From an alpha proteobacterium SCGC AAA240-E13 (lineage in GTDB: Bacteria; Pseudomonadota; Alphaproteobacteria; Pelagibacterales; Pelagibacteraceae), in contig AZHR01000005.1 of assembly GCA_000504625.1 (NCBI GenBank), positions 14,460 through 78,459 of the forward strand: a stretch of 64,000 nt of DNA, given 5' to 3'. Shown in pieces: positions 34,231 to 43,027 of this stretch. Position numbers and translations under genes: made by a program. Positions within the stretch are counted from its first letter, which is position 1; the number at the start of each line of letters is the position of its first letter. Below the pieces are notes generated by a model, which saw nothing but the letters and a program-made list of their open reading frames with translations, was not told where the DNA came from and did no database searches.

Positions 34231-34983
34231 ATGCAAGATATATTTATTGGCGATCAAGGTGAAGGATTTCCTTTAGTTTTAGTACATGGTTTTTTGGGTT
34301 CTTCGGAAATGTGGAAGCCACAAATTAATTTTTTTAAAGATCATTTTAGAGTTATCACTCCTGATTTGCCTGGTTTTGGTAAAAGCAATAAAGCAAAATC
34401 ACATAATAGCATTCCATCAATAGCCAAATTATTATTGGACTGTCTTGAAGAGAAAAAAATAGATAAATTTTATTTATTAGGTCATTCAATGGGGGGCATG
34501 ATTGTTCAAGAAATGGCAAAGAAAGATGGTGATAAAATTTCAAAACTAGTTTGTTATAGCACTGGTCCCATAGGTGAAATGCCTGGACGATTTGAAACAG
34601 TTGATCAATCTAGAGTGAATCTTAAAAAGCAAGGTTTAGAAATTACAGCAAAAAATATTGCAAAAACTTGGTTTGTAAAAGGAGAAAATGCAAAATATTT
34701 TGATATTTGTATTGAGGCTGGAAAAAAAACTTCTATGGAGACTGTCGACAATGCTCTTATCGCATTTAAAAATTGGAATGGTGTTGATACTTTAAAAAAT
34801 ATTAAAAATGAAACATTAATTGTATGGGGAGACCAAGATAAATCTTACAATTTTGAACAAATACAAACTCTAAAACAGAATATCTCTAATAGTATATTGT
34901 CTATTTTTAATGGGTGTGCTCACAATGTTCATTTAGAAAAAACTGAAATGTTTAATAGAACAGTTCTAAATTTTTTGAATTAA
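34231..34983 (+). CDS. Alpha/beta hydrolase
   Basis: A 250-residue cytosolic alpha/beta hydrolase. VHGFLGSSEMW (about 19) gives the oxyanion loop, GHSMGGMI (about 88) the nucleophile serine, WGDQDKSY the aspartate and GCAHNVHLE the histidine, so the triad is complete. The family includes 3-oxoadipate enol-lactonase and haloperoxidase-like esterases. It stands alone, divergent from the cupin operon. Confidence 0.9.
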   Translation: MQDIFIGDQGEGFPLVLVHGFLGSSEMWKPQINFFKDHFRVITPDLPGFGKSNKAKSHNSIPSIAKLLLDCLEEKKIDKFYLLGHSMGGMIVQEMAKKDGDKISKLVCYSTGPIGEMPGRFETVDQSRVNLKKQGLEITAKNIAKTWFVKGENAKYFDICIEAGKKTSMETVDNALIAFKNWNGVDTLKNIKNETLIVWGDQDKSYNFEQIQTLKQNISNSILSIFNGCAHNVHLEKTEMFNRTVLNFLN

Positions 34984-34998
34984 TAGCTCAAAACATAC

Positions 34999-35018
34999 AA
35001 AAAAAACTTTAAGTTTTT
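34999..35018. terminator. Possible bidirectional A/T hairpin between convergent genes
   Basis: AAAAAC (35002-35007) pairs with GTTTTT (35013-35018) across a five-base loop, flanked by A-runs on one side and T-runs on the other. It lies between the convergent stops of the hydrolase (34983) and the DadA-like gene (35105). The stem is weak, so this is only a candidate. Confidence 0.35.
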
Positions 35019-35104
35019 ACAAATTTAAATTCAAATTCAATTTTAAGAAGTTAATCAAAAAGTGGAGGGGAAAAAAAGAGTATAATCTAGTTTTGAATAT
35101 TTTT

Positions 35105-36352
35105 TCAGCTAAATCTTTTAGAATTATAGGGTGCGAGATTTAAATTAGTATTATCTTCTGCTATCATTCCGGAAATAATTTTCCCTGAAATAGCCCCTAG
35201 TGTCCACCCTAAATGATGGTGTCCAAAAGAATAAAGTAAATTTTTGTGATTATTTGAAGGTCCTATAACTGGCAAGAAATCTGGCAAAGTGGGTCTAAAA
35301 CCTAGCCATTCATCTTGATGCTCTGATAATTCAGGAAATAAATATTTTGCATTATTGACGAGATTAAGAATTCTTTTTTTAGTAGGTGGATTATTCAAAC
35401 CTCCAAATTCTACTGTTCCAACTACTCTTAAACCTTGTTCCATGGGTGTGATTCCAAAACCTCTGTTCAAAAAAATTACTGGTCTTGAAAGAAGATGGTT
35501 ATAACCTTTAAAATGAATATGGTATCCTCGTTCAGTATCTAGTGGAATTTTCTCATTTACCTGATCAGTTAGTTTTTTTGAATAGGCACCACATGCAATG
35601 ACTGTCTTATCAAAAGTATAAGAACTTAAATTTGTTTTAATAATTGGTTTTTCGTCGGGTAAAAAATTTATTTTCTCAACGTTCTCTTTTTTAAAATTGC
35701 CACCACGTTTCAAAAATAAACCAAATAGTTTAAGCAAAATTTTTTTAGGATTTGTTGTATGTCTCGCACCGGGATATAAGACTCCGGCGTGATAAATTTG
35801 TTTTATATGTGGTTCAAGATCGTGAATTTCTTGAGGTTTTAACAGTATTTGCTCTACACCTAACTCTTTTCTTATATTTATTTCTAATTCTCTACTTTTT
35901 AAATCTTTATTAGTCCAAAAATAAATGATTCCTTTGCTTTCTATCAATCCTGAAACATCTATTTCCTTAAACAACTCATCATAGGCTGGCAAAGCCAAGT
36001 CTAATATTTGATGCATATATTTTGCTGTATGCATCATGTTTTTTTTTGTGCAATTTTTTATAAATTTTAGAAACCAAGGAATCATCTTAGGTACATAATT
36101 CCATCTTAGTGCCAATGGTCCTTCCGTACTTAGTAACATTGAAGGTATATCTATTAAAACATCTGGTCTATTCATTGATAATGATGCATAGGGGGAAAAA
36201 TGTCCGGCATTTCCATACGAAGCTGAATTTTTTCCAGGTTCATCCCTATCTATAAGCGTCACCATGAAACCCTTCTTAATAAGAAAAAGCGAAATACAGA
36301 CGCCTTGTATACCTGCACCAATAACTCCAACCGAAAGATTTTTCGAATCCAT
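35105..36352 (-). CDS. FAD-dependent amino acid oxidoreductase, DadA-like
   Basis: A 415-residue flavoprotein of the DAO fold. The FAD motif is VGVIGAGIQGVCISLFL (about 8-24), followed by GNAGHFSPYA (about 48), the pattern of D-amino acid dehydrogenase small subunits. VIACGAYSKKL (about 253), GTVEFGG (about 318) and the C-terminal GPSNNHKNLLYSFGHHHLGW complete the family pattern. DadA relatives oxidise D-amino acids or hydroxyproline to imines and pass electrons to the respiratory chain. The actual substrate is unknown. Confidence 0.88.
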   Translation of the reverse strand: MDSKNLSVGVIGAGIQGVCISLFLIKKGFMVTLIDRDEPGKNSASYGNAGHFSPYASLSMNRPDVLIDIPSMLLSTEGPLALRWNYVPKMIPWFLKFIKNCTKKNMMHTAKYMHQILDLALPAYDELFKEIDVSGLIESKGIIYFWTNKDLKSRELEINIRKELGVEQILLKPQEIHDLEPHIKQIYHAGVLYPGARHTTNPKKILLKLFGLFLKRGGNFKKENVEKINFLPDEKPIIKTNLSSYTFDKTVIACGAYSKKLTDQVNEKIPLDTERGYHIHFKGYNHLLSRPVIFLNRGFGITPMEQGLRVVGTVEFGGLNNPPTKKRILNLVNNAKYLFPELSEHQDEWLGFRPTLPDFLPVIGPSNNHKNLLYSFGHHHLGWTLGAISGKIISGMIAEDNTNLNLAPYNSKRFS

Positions 36353-36395
36353 GCACTGATATATAGTTAAATTGGATTAATTTAATACTTACTAA

Positions 36396-36854
36396 TTAGA
36401 TAGCTTCTTTATTTTTATTTCTAACTAGAGTTGGTTTTCCAAGTTCAGGCTTTGCCACAATTTCTTCAATATCTTTATCCTCTTCTTCTTGGATGTTCTT
36501 CTTAGCTTTAGTTCCTTTTATGTAGCCGTCAATTTCGGCACCTTCTTCAGTTTTGAGAGATATTTTGAACAAAATATCACCCTTAATTACAGAATTTCTT
36601 CCTAAAGTGATGGTATCAGCTATTATTTGACCCTCAACATGGCCATTAATTTCTATTTTTTTGACATGCAAATTGCCTTTTACTGATCCTGTATCAAAAA
36701 CAATCATTTCTCCTACGTGAACATTTCCATTTATTAATCCAGCAACATCTACTCCGCCAGGAGAATGCAAATCACCCTCTATTTGCATGGATTCACCAAT
36801 AAATGATCTTCCGCTTTCATACAATAATGATACAGAGCTCTTTTTTCCAAACAT
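36396..36854 (-). CDS. Bactofilin
   Basis: A 152-residue polymer-forming cytoskeletal protein. The central domain (about residues 18-115) shows the glycine-spaced beta-helix pattern of bactofilins: FIGESMQIEGDLHSPGGVDV, then GLINGNVHVGEMIVF and successive VKGNL, HVEGQI and VIKGDI turns. The C-terminal tail from about residue 117 is charged and disordered. Bactofilins polymerise without nucleotides at the membrane and position cell-wall or polysaccharide machinery. It lies next to the surface-glycan genes. Confidence 0.92.
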   Translation of the reverse strand: MFGKKSSVSLLYESGRSFIGESMQIEGDLHSPGGVDVAGLINGNVHVGEMIVFDTGSVKGNLHVKKIEINGHVEGQIIADTITLGRNSVIKGDILFKISLKTEEGAEIDGYIKGTKAKKNIQEEEDKDIEEIVAKPELGKPTLVRNKNKEAI

Positions 36855-36956
36855 GGATTAATTAAACACAAAAAAATTTAAATTACAAAGGAAAATCTAT
36901 ATATTAGTTCATTATTTTTCGCGATTTTAAACCTTTGATGAAAGTTTTGCTTATAA

Positions 36957-36984
36957 AGTACTAAATATCTTTCTTATTAGTACT
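36957..36984. repeat. Inverted repeat AGTACTAA...TTAGTACT upstream of the bactofilin gene
   Basis: AGTACTAA (36957-36964) and TTAGTACT (36977-36984) form an 8-bp perfect palindrome with a 12-base spacer, in the 190-base gap between gmhB and the bactofilin gene. A similar palindrome, with a shorter spacer, occurs at 51687-51703. It could be a regulator-binding site. Nothing else recognisable is in this gap. Confidence 0.4.
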
Positions 36985-37045
36985 ATAAAAAACATTTTTT
37001 TCTTTGAGTTTTGTTTCCTGTGATTTATTAACAAATTCTTCTCAC

Positions 37046-37570
37046 TTATACTTTTTCTATTATATGTACAGCGTTAAGCAAAGTATCAGTAACAAAATTA
37101 GGATTTTTGGGTTTTATGTCCTGATATTTGTAATCTAAATAAATAGTTTTACATCCAACACTTTCCCCAGCTTGAATATCTCTCCATCGGTCACCAATCA
37201 TAAAACTTTTTTTTAATTCTACATTCCATTTTTTGCTAGCCTTCAATAGCAAACCTGGCTTGGGTTTACGACAATTACAATTATCTATATCATCATGATA
37301 ACAAACAAATATATCATCTAATTTAGTTTCTTTTTTCAAAAAACTATTCATCTTTATTACTGTATTTTTATTAATTTTTCCTCTCGGAACATCAGGTTGA
37401 TTAGTAACAACTAAGCAAAGGAAATTAAGTTTTTTTAATTTTAAAATCGATTCTTTGACGCCCGGCAAAATTTCGATTTCATCTAATGAATTAGGTGATA
37501 TTGGTAATCCATTCTTAACAAATGCTTTATTAATTACGCCATCGCGATCTAAAAATATTGCTTTTTTCAT
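37046..37570 (-). CDS. gmhB: D-glycero-D-manno-heptose 1,7-bisphosphate phosphatase-type HAD enzyme
   Basis: A 174-residue HAD-IIIA phosphatase. FLDRDGVIN carries both catalytic aspartates (residues 8 and 10). CYHDDIDNCNCRKPKPG (about 100-116) matches the zinc loop and lysine of GmhB, and MIGDRWRDIQAG is the last HAD motif. It removes one phosphate from heptose bisphosphate in nucleotide-activated heptose synthesis. It is last in the minus-strand order hddA-hddC-gmhA-gmhB, with no other intergenic space, which supports the assignment. Confidence 0.9.
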   Translation of the reverse strand: MKKAIFLDRDGVINKAFVKNGLPISPNSLDEIEILPGVKESILKLKKLNFLCLVVTNQPDVPRGKINKNTVIKMNSFLKKETKLDDIFVCYHDDIDNCNCRKPKPGLLLKASKKWNVELKKSFMIGDRWRDIQAGESVGCKTIYLDYKYQDIKPKNPNFVTDTLLNAVHIIEKV

Positions 37571-37578
37571 TCATCAAT

Positions 37579-38181
37579 TTATTTTTTTAAAATAGATTCC
37601 CACTTTGTTTCATTTAATTTTAATTTTGGATGTGAAACAATTAAATGCCAAATTACAGCTTGAAAGGCTTCGGTATGTGGAGTGATTGTTTTTTCGTTAA
37701 CTGTAGGGATTATAACGCATGCATCTGCTACCTTGGTTGTGTATCCTCCATCTCTGCCTACAACTCCAACTAATTTACATCCAATGGATTTTCCGTATTT
37801 TAATGCTTCCACAAGATTGGGGCTTATATTTTTTTCAAGATTTCCTCCGCCAACAGAGAAAACAAATATTATATCTTTGGAATTTAATTTGCTTACTTTT
37901 AACCACTCACTAAAAATAGTACTCCAGCCTTCGTCATTTGTTCTTGCTGTCAATTCTGAGACATTATCAGTTGGAGCATATGACTCTACACCAATAATTT
38001 TTCTAAAATCATTTACTGCATGCGAACAATTGCCTGCACTTCCACCAACTCCTAAAAAGAATATTCTTCCTTTTTCATGTCTAACATTAAAAATTAGATT
38101 AACCATTTTTTCTATTTGTTTAGTATTAATTTTTTTTGTTATTTCAATTGTCTCTGATAGATGTGAGTCACTATAAATCAT
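37579..38181 (-). CDS. gmhA: SIS-domain isomerase, sedoheptulose 7-phosphate isomerase-like
   Basis: A 200-residue SIS-domain protein of GmhA size. LGVGGSAGNCSHAVNDFRK (about 43-61) and NDEGWSTIFSEWL (about 86) are its main motifs, with FSVGGGNLEKN as the phosphate-binding serine region. GmhA converts sedoheptulose 7-phosphate to D-glycero-D-manno-heptose 7-phosphate. The start overlaps hddC by four bases. Some SIS isomerases act on other sugars, but this operon makes the heptose role most likely. Confidence 0.85.
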   Translation of the reverse strand: MIYSDSHLSETIEITKKINTKQIEKMVNLIFNVRHEKGRIFFLGVGGSAGNCSHAVNDFRKIIGVESYAPTDNVSELTARTNDEGWSTIFSEWLKVSKLNSKDIIFVFSVGGGNLEKNISPNLVEALKYGKSIGCKLVGVVGRDGGYTTKVADACVIIPTVNEKTITPHTEAFQAVIWHLIVSHPKLKLNETKWESILKK

Positions 38182-38885
38182 AATTGTTTTTCCTTTTTTT
38201 TAAAAAATTCTATAGTGTCGTTTAAACCATTTATAGAACCAATTTCATAAAATCTATCATAGATTTCAAATCCAGCTAACAGACCTTTGTTTGATAAATT
38301 TTCAAATACATCTGCTAAATCAAACGTTTTTTTTGAAGGAAAATCGTTAAAAATTGAATTTTCAACTACATTAAGACCATAGTCTATATAGTTCATATTT
38401 TTTTGAGGCTTTTTTTTATTATACTCAATAAATTTATCCTTAAAATAAGCATTGCTTTTATCCCACTGACCAAAATTTTTCAAAACTGTCATTAAAGCAG
38501 GTTTTTTTTCCTGGAAAAAAGCTTTTTCAATTTCAGAAAAATCAATTGGTAAAAAAGAATCTCCATATAAAATAAAAAAATTTTCTCCTAAAATTTGACA
38601 CGCTTTTTTTATTGAACCGCCAGTACCAAGCAATTGATCGCCGTCATCAGAGTAAGATACTTTTAAATTATATTTTGAACCATTGCCAATATAATCTTTT
38701 ATTTGATTTCCCAAATGTGCGGTACATATCACTATATCCTCGATACCTTGTTCTCTAAGATAATTCAATTGTCTTGAAATAAATGGTTTCCCAGCAATAT
38801 CGATTAAAGCTTTTGCTTTACCTAAAGTTTTTTGTCCTAATCTTGTTCCTAAGCCACCTGCCAATATAGCTACAGGCAAAGTCAT
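38178..38885 (-). CDS. hddC: Heptose 1-phosphate guanylyltransferase-type nucleotidyltransferase
   Basis: A 235-residue sugar-nucleotide transferase. LAGGLGTRLGQKTLGKAK is the nucleotide-binding start (residues 8-25), LGTGGSIKKA and YGDSFLP (metal aspartate) follow, and YDRFYEIGSINGLND is at the C-terminus. HddC activates D-glycero-alpha-D-manno-heptose 1-phosphate as a GDP sugar. The gene overlaps hddA and gmhA by four bases each, which is the basis for the specific name; the base used is inferred. Confidence 0.85.
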   Translation of the reverse strand: MTLPVAILAGGLGTRLGQKTLGKAKALIDIAGKPFISRQLNYLREQGIEDIVICTAHLGNQIKDYIGNGSKYNLKVSYSDDGDQLLGTGGSIKKACQILGENFFILYGDSFLPIDFSEIEKAFFQEKKPALMTVLKNFGQWDKSNAYFKDKFIEYNKKKPQKNMNYIDYGLNVVENSIFNDFPSKKTFDLADVFENLSNKGLLAGFEIYDRFYEIGSINGLNDTIEFFKKKEKQL

Positions 38886-39859
38886 GATAATATTATTTGT
38901 GTACCTTGAAAATCAAAATTAAATCTTACTTCTTCTAAGCCATTTTGAAACATTTTTTTTCTAAGTTTTTCTTTATTATTCGCATAAAACATTAAAAATC
39001 CACCCCCGCCAGCTCCAACTAATTTACCTCCAATAGCTCCATTTTTTAGACCATCATAGTACCATTTCGAAATATTTTTGTTTGACATATTTTTTGACCG
39101 CGATTGTTTAAATTCCCAATGTTCATTCATTAATTGTGCAAATTTTGTTAAACTACCATCTTCTAAATATTTTCGGCTTTTTAATCCCATTTCTTTGACA
39201 AAGTTTAAATTATCTATCATTTTACTTTCGTTTTTTTTTGTTTTTTTATCTTGTTCTTTTAAAATACTTCCTGCATTTCTTGAAAAGCCAGTAAAAAATA
39301 ACAGAAGATTATCTTCTAATTCAGTTAATTTGTTATGAGAAATTTTCAGCGGTTCAGCTATAACTTTTCCATTTTTTTTAAATGTAAAACACGTAACACC
39401 TCCATAGGAAGCTATATATTGGTCTTGCTTACCAATAGGTTCTTTGAGTTTTTCAATTTCTATATGACAAGCAAGCTCAGCTAGTTTTTCTGGAAAAATA
39501 AGTTTTTTCTTAAAAGCGTAAAGTGATTTAACTAAAGCAGTTGTAAAACTTCCTGAGGAACCTAATCCTGTTCCTGAGGGAATATCGGTAAGAGAAGTAA
39601 TTTCTATTTGCGGTGATATTTTTTGCATTTTAAGTACTTCACGTATAATAGGATGAAAAATCTGTGAAGTCTTTTCAACTTCTTCAATTTTTGAATATTT
39701 TAAAAATATTCCTTTATCAAAAGGTCTTATTACGCTTACATAAACATATTTATTAATTGCAGCGGATATTAAAAAACCTCCTTTTTTTTTGTAAAAAGAA
39801 GGTAAGTCAGTTCCTCCACCACCTAGTGTAATTCTCAAAGGACTACGTGCAATAATCAT
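38882..39859 (-). CDS. hddA: D-glycero-alpha-D-manno-heptose 7-phosphate kinase
   Basis: A 325-residue GHMP kinase. PLRITLGGGGTDLPSFY at the N-terminus, the ATP loop PSGTGLGSSGSFTTAL (about 92-107) and the C-terminal GAGGGGFLMFY are typical of HddA-like kinases. It phosphorylates heptose 7-phosphate at C1, giving the bisphosphate for GmhB. It heads the four-gene heptose set and is four bases from the oxidoreductase gene. Confidence 0.9.
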   Translation of the reverse strand: MIIARSPLRITLGGGGTDLPSFYKKKGGFLISAAINKYVYVSVIRPFDKGIFLKYSKIEEVEKTSQIFHPIIREVLKMQKISPQIEITSLTDIPSGTGLGSSGSFTTALVKSLYAFKKKLIFPEKLAELACHIEIEKLKEPIGKQDQYIASYGGVTCFTFKKNGKVIAEPLKISHNKLTELEDNLLLFFTGFSRNAGSILKEQDKKTKKNESKMIDNLNFVKEMGLKSRKYLEDGSLTKFAQLMNEHWEFKQSRSKNMSNKNISKWYYDGLKNGAIGGKLVGAGGGGFLMFYANNKEKLRKKMFQNGLEEVRFNFDFQGTQIILS

Positions 39860-39863
39860 ATTT

Positions 39864-40850
39864 TTAATTTTTATAAATCTTATTAATTATTTTAAGTGTT
39901 TGATAGGCATCAATTAAGTTTACCTTGGGTTTTCTGTTGTAAGATATGTCTTTGTAGAATTCATTTATCTCATTTTTCCAAGACATATCTCGTGATTTAA
40001 ATTTCCACACTTTTTGTTTTGGAATTCCCATTTTTTTTGACATTTTATAAAGAGTTAACTGTTCTTTACCATAGCTACCTCCAAGACCATTGATATCTAA
40101 TTTTCCAAGAGTGCCAAAGATTTCAAACGAAAACATATTTTTCCATTCCGTCCATGAAGCATGCAAAAAAGCAACTTTATTACTACGAGTCTTTAATATT
40201 AAGAAGGCATTGTCTTCAACTGATATTTTCCAAAAATATGTATTTATGAATCCATTTACTTTACTAAATTCGCCTAAAAATAACCTCGAAAGATCAATTA
40301 AATGTGATCCTTGATCAATCAATTCTCCCCCACCAGATATAGATAATTTGCCTCTCCATTCTTTTTCATATCCTAACCTACCACCATGTCCATATCTTGC
40401 TCTTAAATACATAACTTTTCCAATTGCACCATTATTAATTAGTTCTTGAGCTTTAATTATAGAGGGATGATATCGGTGATTATAACCTATTCTTATTTTA
40501 ATTTTATTTCCTTTAACTTTAGAAATTATTTTTTTTATTTCATTTAAATTTTTGGTGGCAGGTTTTTCTACCAAAATATGTTTATTTTTTTTATAAGCTT
40601 CTAAAAGTATTTTTTTTAATTGGTTGTGTGGAGTTGAAATAATTACAATATCAATTTCTTTTATTTCTAATAATTTCTTCCAGTTAGTAAATATTTTTAT
40701 TTTATTATTGCGTACTATTCTCCTTGCTTGATTTATATCTGGATCAGCACACGCTACTAATTTACCTTTGGAACCCAATGATTTTGCTCTTTTATAACCT
40801 ATTAAGCCGCACCCAATTATACCTATATTAAAATTTATTTGTCTCCCCAT
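39864..40850 (-). CDS. Gfo/Idh/MocA-family sugar oxidoreductase
   Basis: A 328-residue NAD(P)-dependent oxidoreductase. The Rossmann motif is IGIIGCGLIGYKRA (about 9-22), VEKPATKN is the conserved EKP motif (about 94-101), and GGELIDQGSHLIDL (about 172-185) holds the catalytic aspartate and histidine. These enzymes oxidise or reduce sugar carbons, often on nucleotide sugars. The gene overlaps the dehydrogenase/SDR fusion by 16 bases, so it probably works on the same sugar intermediate. Confidence 0.88.
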   Translation of the reverse strand: MGRQINFNIGIIGCGLIGYKRAKSLGSKGKLVACADPDINQARRIVRNNKIKIFTNWKKLLEIKEIDIVIISTPHNQLKKILLEAYKKNKHILVEKPATKNLNEIKKIISKVKGNKIKIRIGYNHRYHPSIIKAQELINNGAIGKVMYLRARYGHGGRLGYEKEWRGKLSISGGGELIDQGSHLIDLSRLFLGEFSKVNGFINTYFWKISVEDNAFLILKTRSNKVAFLHASWTEWKNMFSFEIFGTLGKLDINGLGGSYGKEQLTLYKMSKKMGIPKQKVWKFKSRDMSWKNEINEFYKDISYNRKPKVNLIDAYQTLKIINKIYKN

Positions 40851-43027
40851 TCAAATCCTCTTTCCTTACCAACAATTCTTCTTAAAGTATAAGCATCACT
40901 ATTTTGTAATAATTGTTTATAATTTATCCAATTCTTCCAATCATCCCACACTGCACTTATTAATTTACCGCTGATGCCATCACTATATCTTGAGCCTAAA
41001 AACAAAATTAGTTCACAAACTTTACTAAAAGGAGTTCCACCAGTTTCTTTTTGTTTTAATGATTTTTTATAAAATTCTTTTCCAACTTTTCGTGGTCCAG
41101 CTTTTAAAACTTCATTAAGCATTCCCGTATTTAACGGACCAGGCGCTATGGCATTAATATCGATATTATAGTTTTTTACTTCTTCAGATAAATTTTCAAC
41201 AAATCTTACTATGGCAGCTTTAGATACTGCATAACTACTAATGAATGGCAGTGGGCTAGTAGCTCCACCACCAGATAATTGAATAATTTTACCTTTATTT
41301 TTTTTTTTAAAATAGGGCATTACAGCTCTACATAACAATATGGAACCAAACAAATTTATCTGAATGGCTTTAATCCATTCATTCCAGTCAACTTTTTCAA
41401 TGTAACCTTTTGGACCATAAATACCTGCATTATTAACTAGCACATCAATTTGTTTAAATTTATTGATTGTCATATTAATTAACTTTTTTACTTGATCAAA
41501 AGATGATACATCGGTCACTGAGTAAAATATTTTTTGATTTTTTTTCTTAATTTTATTTAATTTTTCATACGCTTTTTTTATTTGAATATAATTTCTAGAA
41601 CAAATCACTAGATTTGAACCATATTTCAAAAAATACTTTGCAATTTCATAACCTAGTCCTTTACTTGCTCCTGTAACCACTACTACTTGATTTTTTAAAT
41701 TATAATCAAATTTCATAGTTGAACTAGTATCCGATAATGACGCGCTTGCTTTACCAACGTAAATATATTTATTTTTGTAAATTTTTTCAAAATGATTGCA
41801 GAAATAATTTGGGTCAATTATAACAAGTTTTTTATTTAGTCTTTGCATTGTGTTTTGTGATATTTTTAAAAATTCTTTTGATTTTCCCAATATGATTAAT
41901 ACATCAACATTGCTAATCACTGAAGTAGGAGAAGGTAATTGTTGAATTATATTACTAATTTTAGAAGAAAATTTTTTTATATTACTATCAAATCCGCCAA
42001 CTTTAATACCGTATTGTTTTAACCAATTAGAAATTTCTATTGCAAAAGATCTCCTGAGAGTATCTGTATTTTCAGTATAAGCTAAACCCCAAATTGTAAC
42101 TCTTTTAATTTTTTTGTTTAAAATTAAATATTTCAGGTGGTTATAAATCCATTGTTTATGATTTTCGTTACTTGCTTTTATTGAAGACAGTAGTTTTGTA
42201 TTTAATTTTTTTATTTTTGAAATTTCGTTCAAATAATTTACATCTCTTCCCAGAGTACCACCCGCAAAAGGAACTCCTGGAGATAAAAATGCTTTTCTAC
42301 CAATTCTTGTTTCAGATTTTAAACCCTCTTCAACTTCTTTTGCATCAGCATTGGTATATTCGCAAATTGAAGATATTTCGTTAATGAAAGATATTGATGA
42401 AGCCAAAAACGAATTTATTGCATGTTTAGTAATTTCAGCGGATTCAATTTTCATCCATATTAAATTTGTATTTATTGTTTTTAAAAAACTACTAATTTTT
42501 TTTTTAGATCTAATGTCTCTATAACCAATAATTATTCTATCAGCATGTAAAAAGGATGATATCGAATTTCCAAGTCTTAAATTTTCTGGACTGCAGAAAA
42601 AATAAAATTTTTTTTTTAAAACATTATTTGAATAATTTTCTAGTAACTTTATTGATCCCACTGGTAATTGAGAAGAAATAATTACACATTTATTAGAATT
42701 TAGTTTTTTTAATGTATTTTTAATTCTATCTAGAACATATTTTGTATCTGCTTGATCGTATTCGTTGACTGGAGTGTCATAAGTAAACCATATAATATTT
42801 GACGTATTTAATTTTTCTAAATTATTTGCAAAAGATAATTTTCCATCTTTTATTGATTTTTTAATTAAATCTTTTAACTTTGGTTCAAATATTGGAGTAA
42901 TATTTTTCTTAAGATTACTAATTATTTTTTTATTATCATCGTAAGCAACAACATTGTGTTTTAAAGAAGATAAGCATGATGAAACTACACATCCACAATG
43001 CCATAAACCTTGAACAAAAATTTTCAT
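40835..43027 (-). CDS. Fusion of UDP-glucose-dehydrogenase-like protein and SDR
   Basis: A 730-residue two-domain protein. Residues 1-430 match UDP-glucose/GDP-mannose dehydrogenases: VQGLWHCGCVVSSCL as an altered NAD loop, SSQLPVGS, FCSPENLRLG, and the lysine helix KHAINSFLAS (Lys201). The catalytic cysteine position (FGGSCFPKD in the family) reads FAGGTLGRD, with Thr258. Residues 440-730 are a classical short-chain dehydrogenase with TGASKGLG (452-459), NNAG (532-535) and Y599-x3-K603. The join near Met438 has no stop. Without the cysteine, the first half should not carry out the usual four-electron oxidation to a uronic acid. The two halves probably oxidise and reduce one sugar in succession. 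Confidence 0.85.
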   Translation of the reverse strand: MKIFVQGLWHCGCVVSSCLSSLKHNVVAYDDNKKIISNLKKNITPIFEPKLKDLIKKSIKDGKLSFANNLEKLNTSNIIWFTYDTPVNEYDQADTKYVLDRIKNTLKKLNSNKCVIISSQLPVGSIKLLENYSNNVLKKKFYFFCSPENLRLGNSISSFLHADRIIIGYRDIRSKKKISSFLKTINTNLIWMKIESAEITKHAINSFLASSISFINEISSICEYTNADAKEVEEGLKSETRIGRKAFLSPGVPFAGGTLGRDVNYLNEISKIKKLNTKLLSSIKASNENHKQWIYNHLKYLILNKKIKRVTIWGLAYTENTDTLRRSFAIEISNWLKQYGIKVGGFDSNIKKFSSKISNIIQQLPSPTSVISNVDVLIILGKSKEFLKISQNTMQRLNKKLVIIDPNYFCNHFEKIYKNKYIYVGKASASLSDTSSTMKFDYNLKNQVVVVTGASKGLGYEIAKYFLKYGSNLVICSRNYIQIKKAYEKLNKIKKKNQKIFYSVTDVSSFDQVKKLINMTINKFKQIDVLVNNAGIYGPKGYIEKVDWNEWIKAIQINLFGSILLCRAVMPYFKKKNKGKIIQLSGGGATSPLPFISSYAVSKAAIVRFVENLSEEVKNYNIDINAIAPGPLNTGMLNEVLKAGPRKVGKEFYKKSLKQKETGGTPFSKVCELILFLGSRYSDGISGKLISAVWDDWKNWINYKQLLQNSDAYTLRRIVGKERGFEWGDK

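Noticed and set aside
34984..35104. AT-rich gap searched for a small RNA or gene
   Set aside because: Only a weak A/T hairpin and no coding frame or stable structure is visible.
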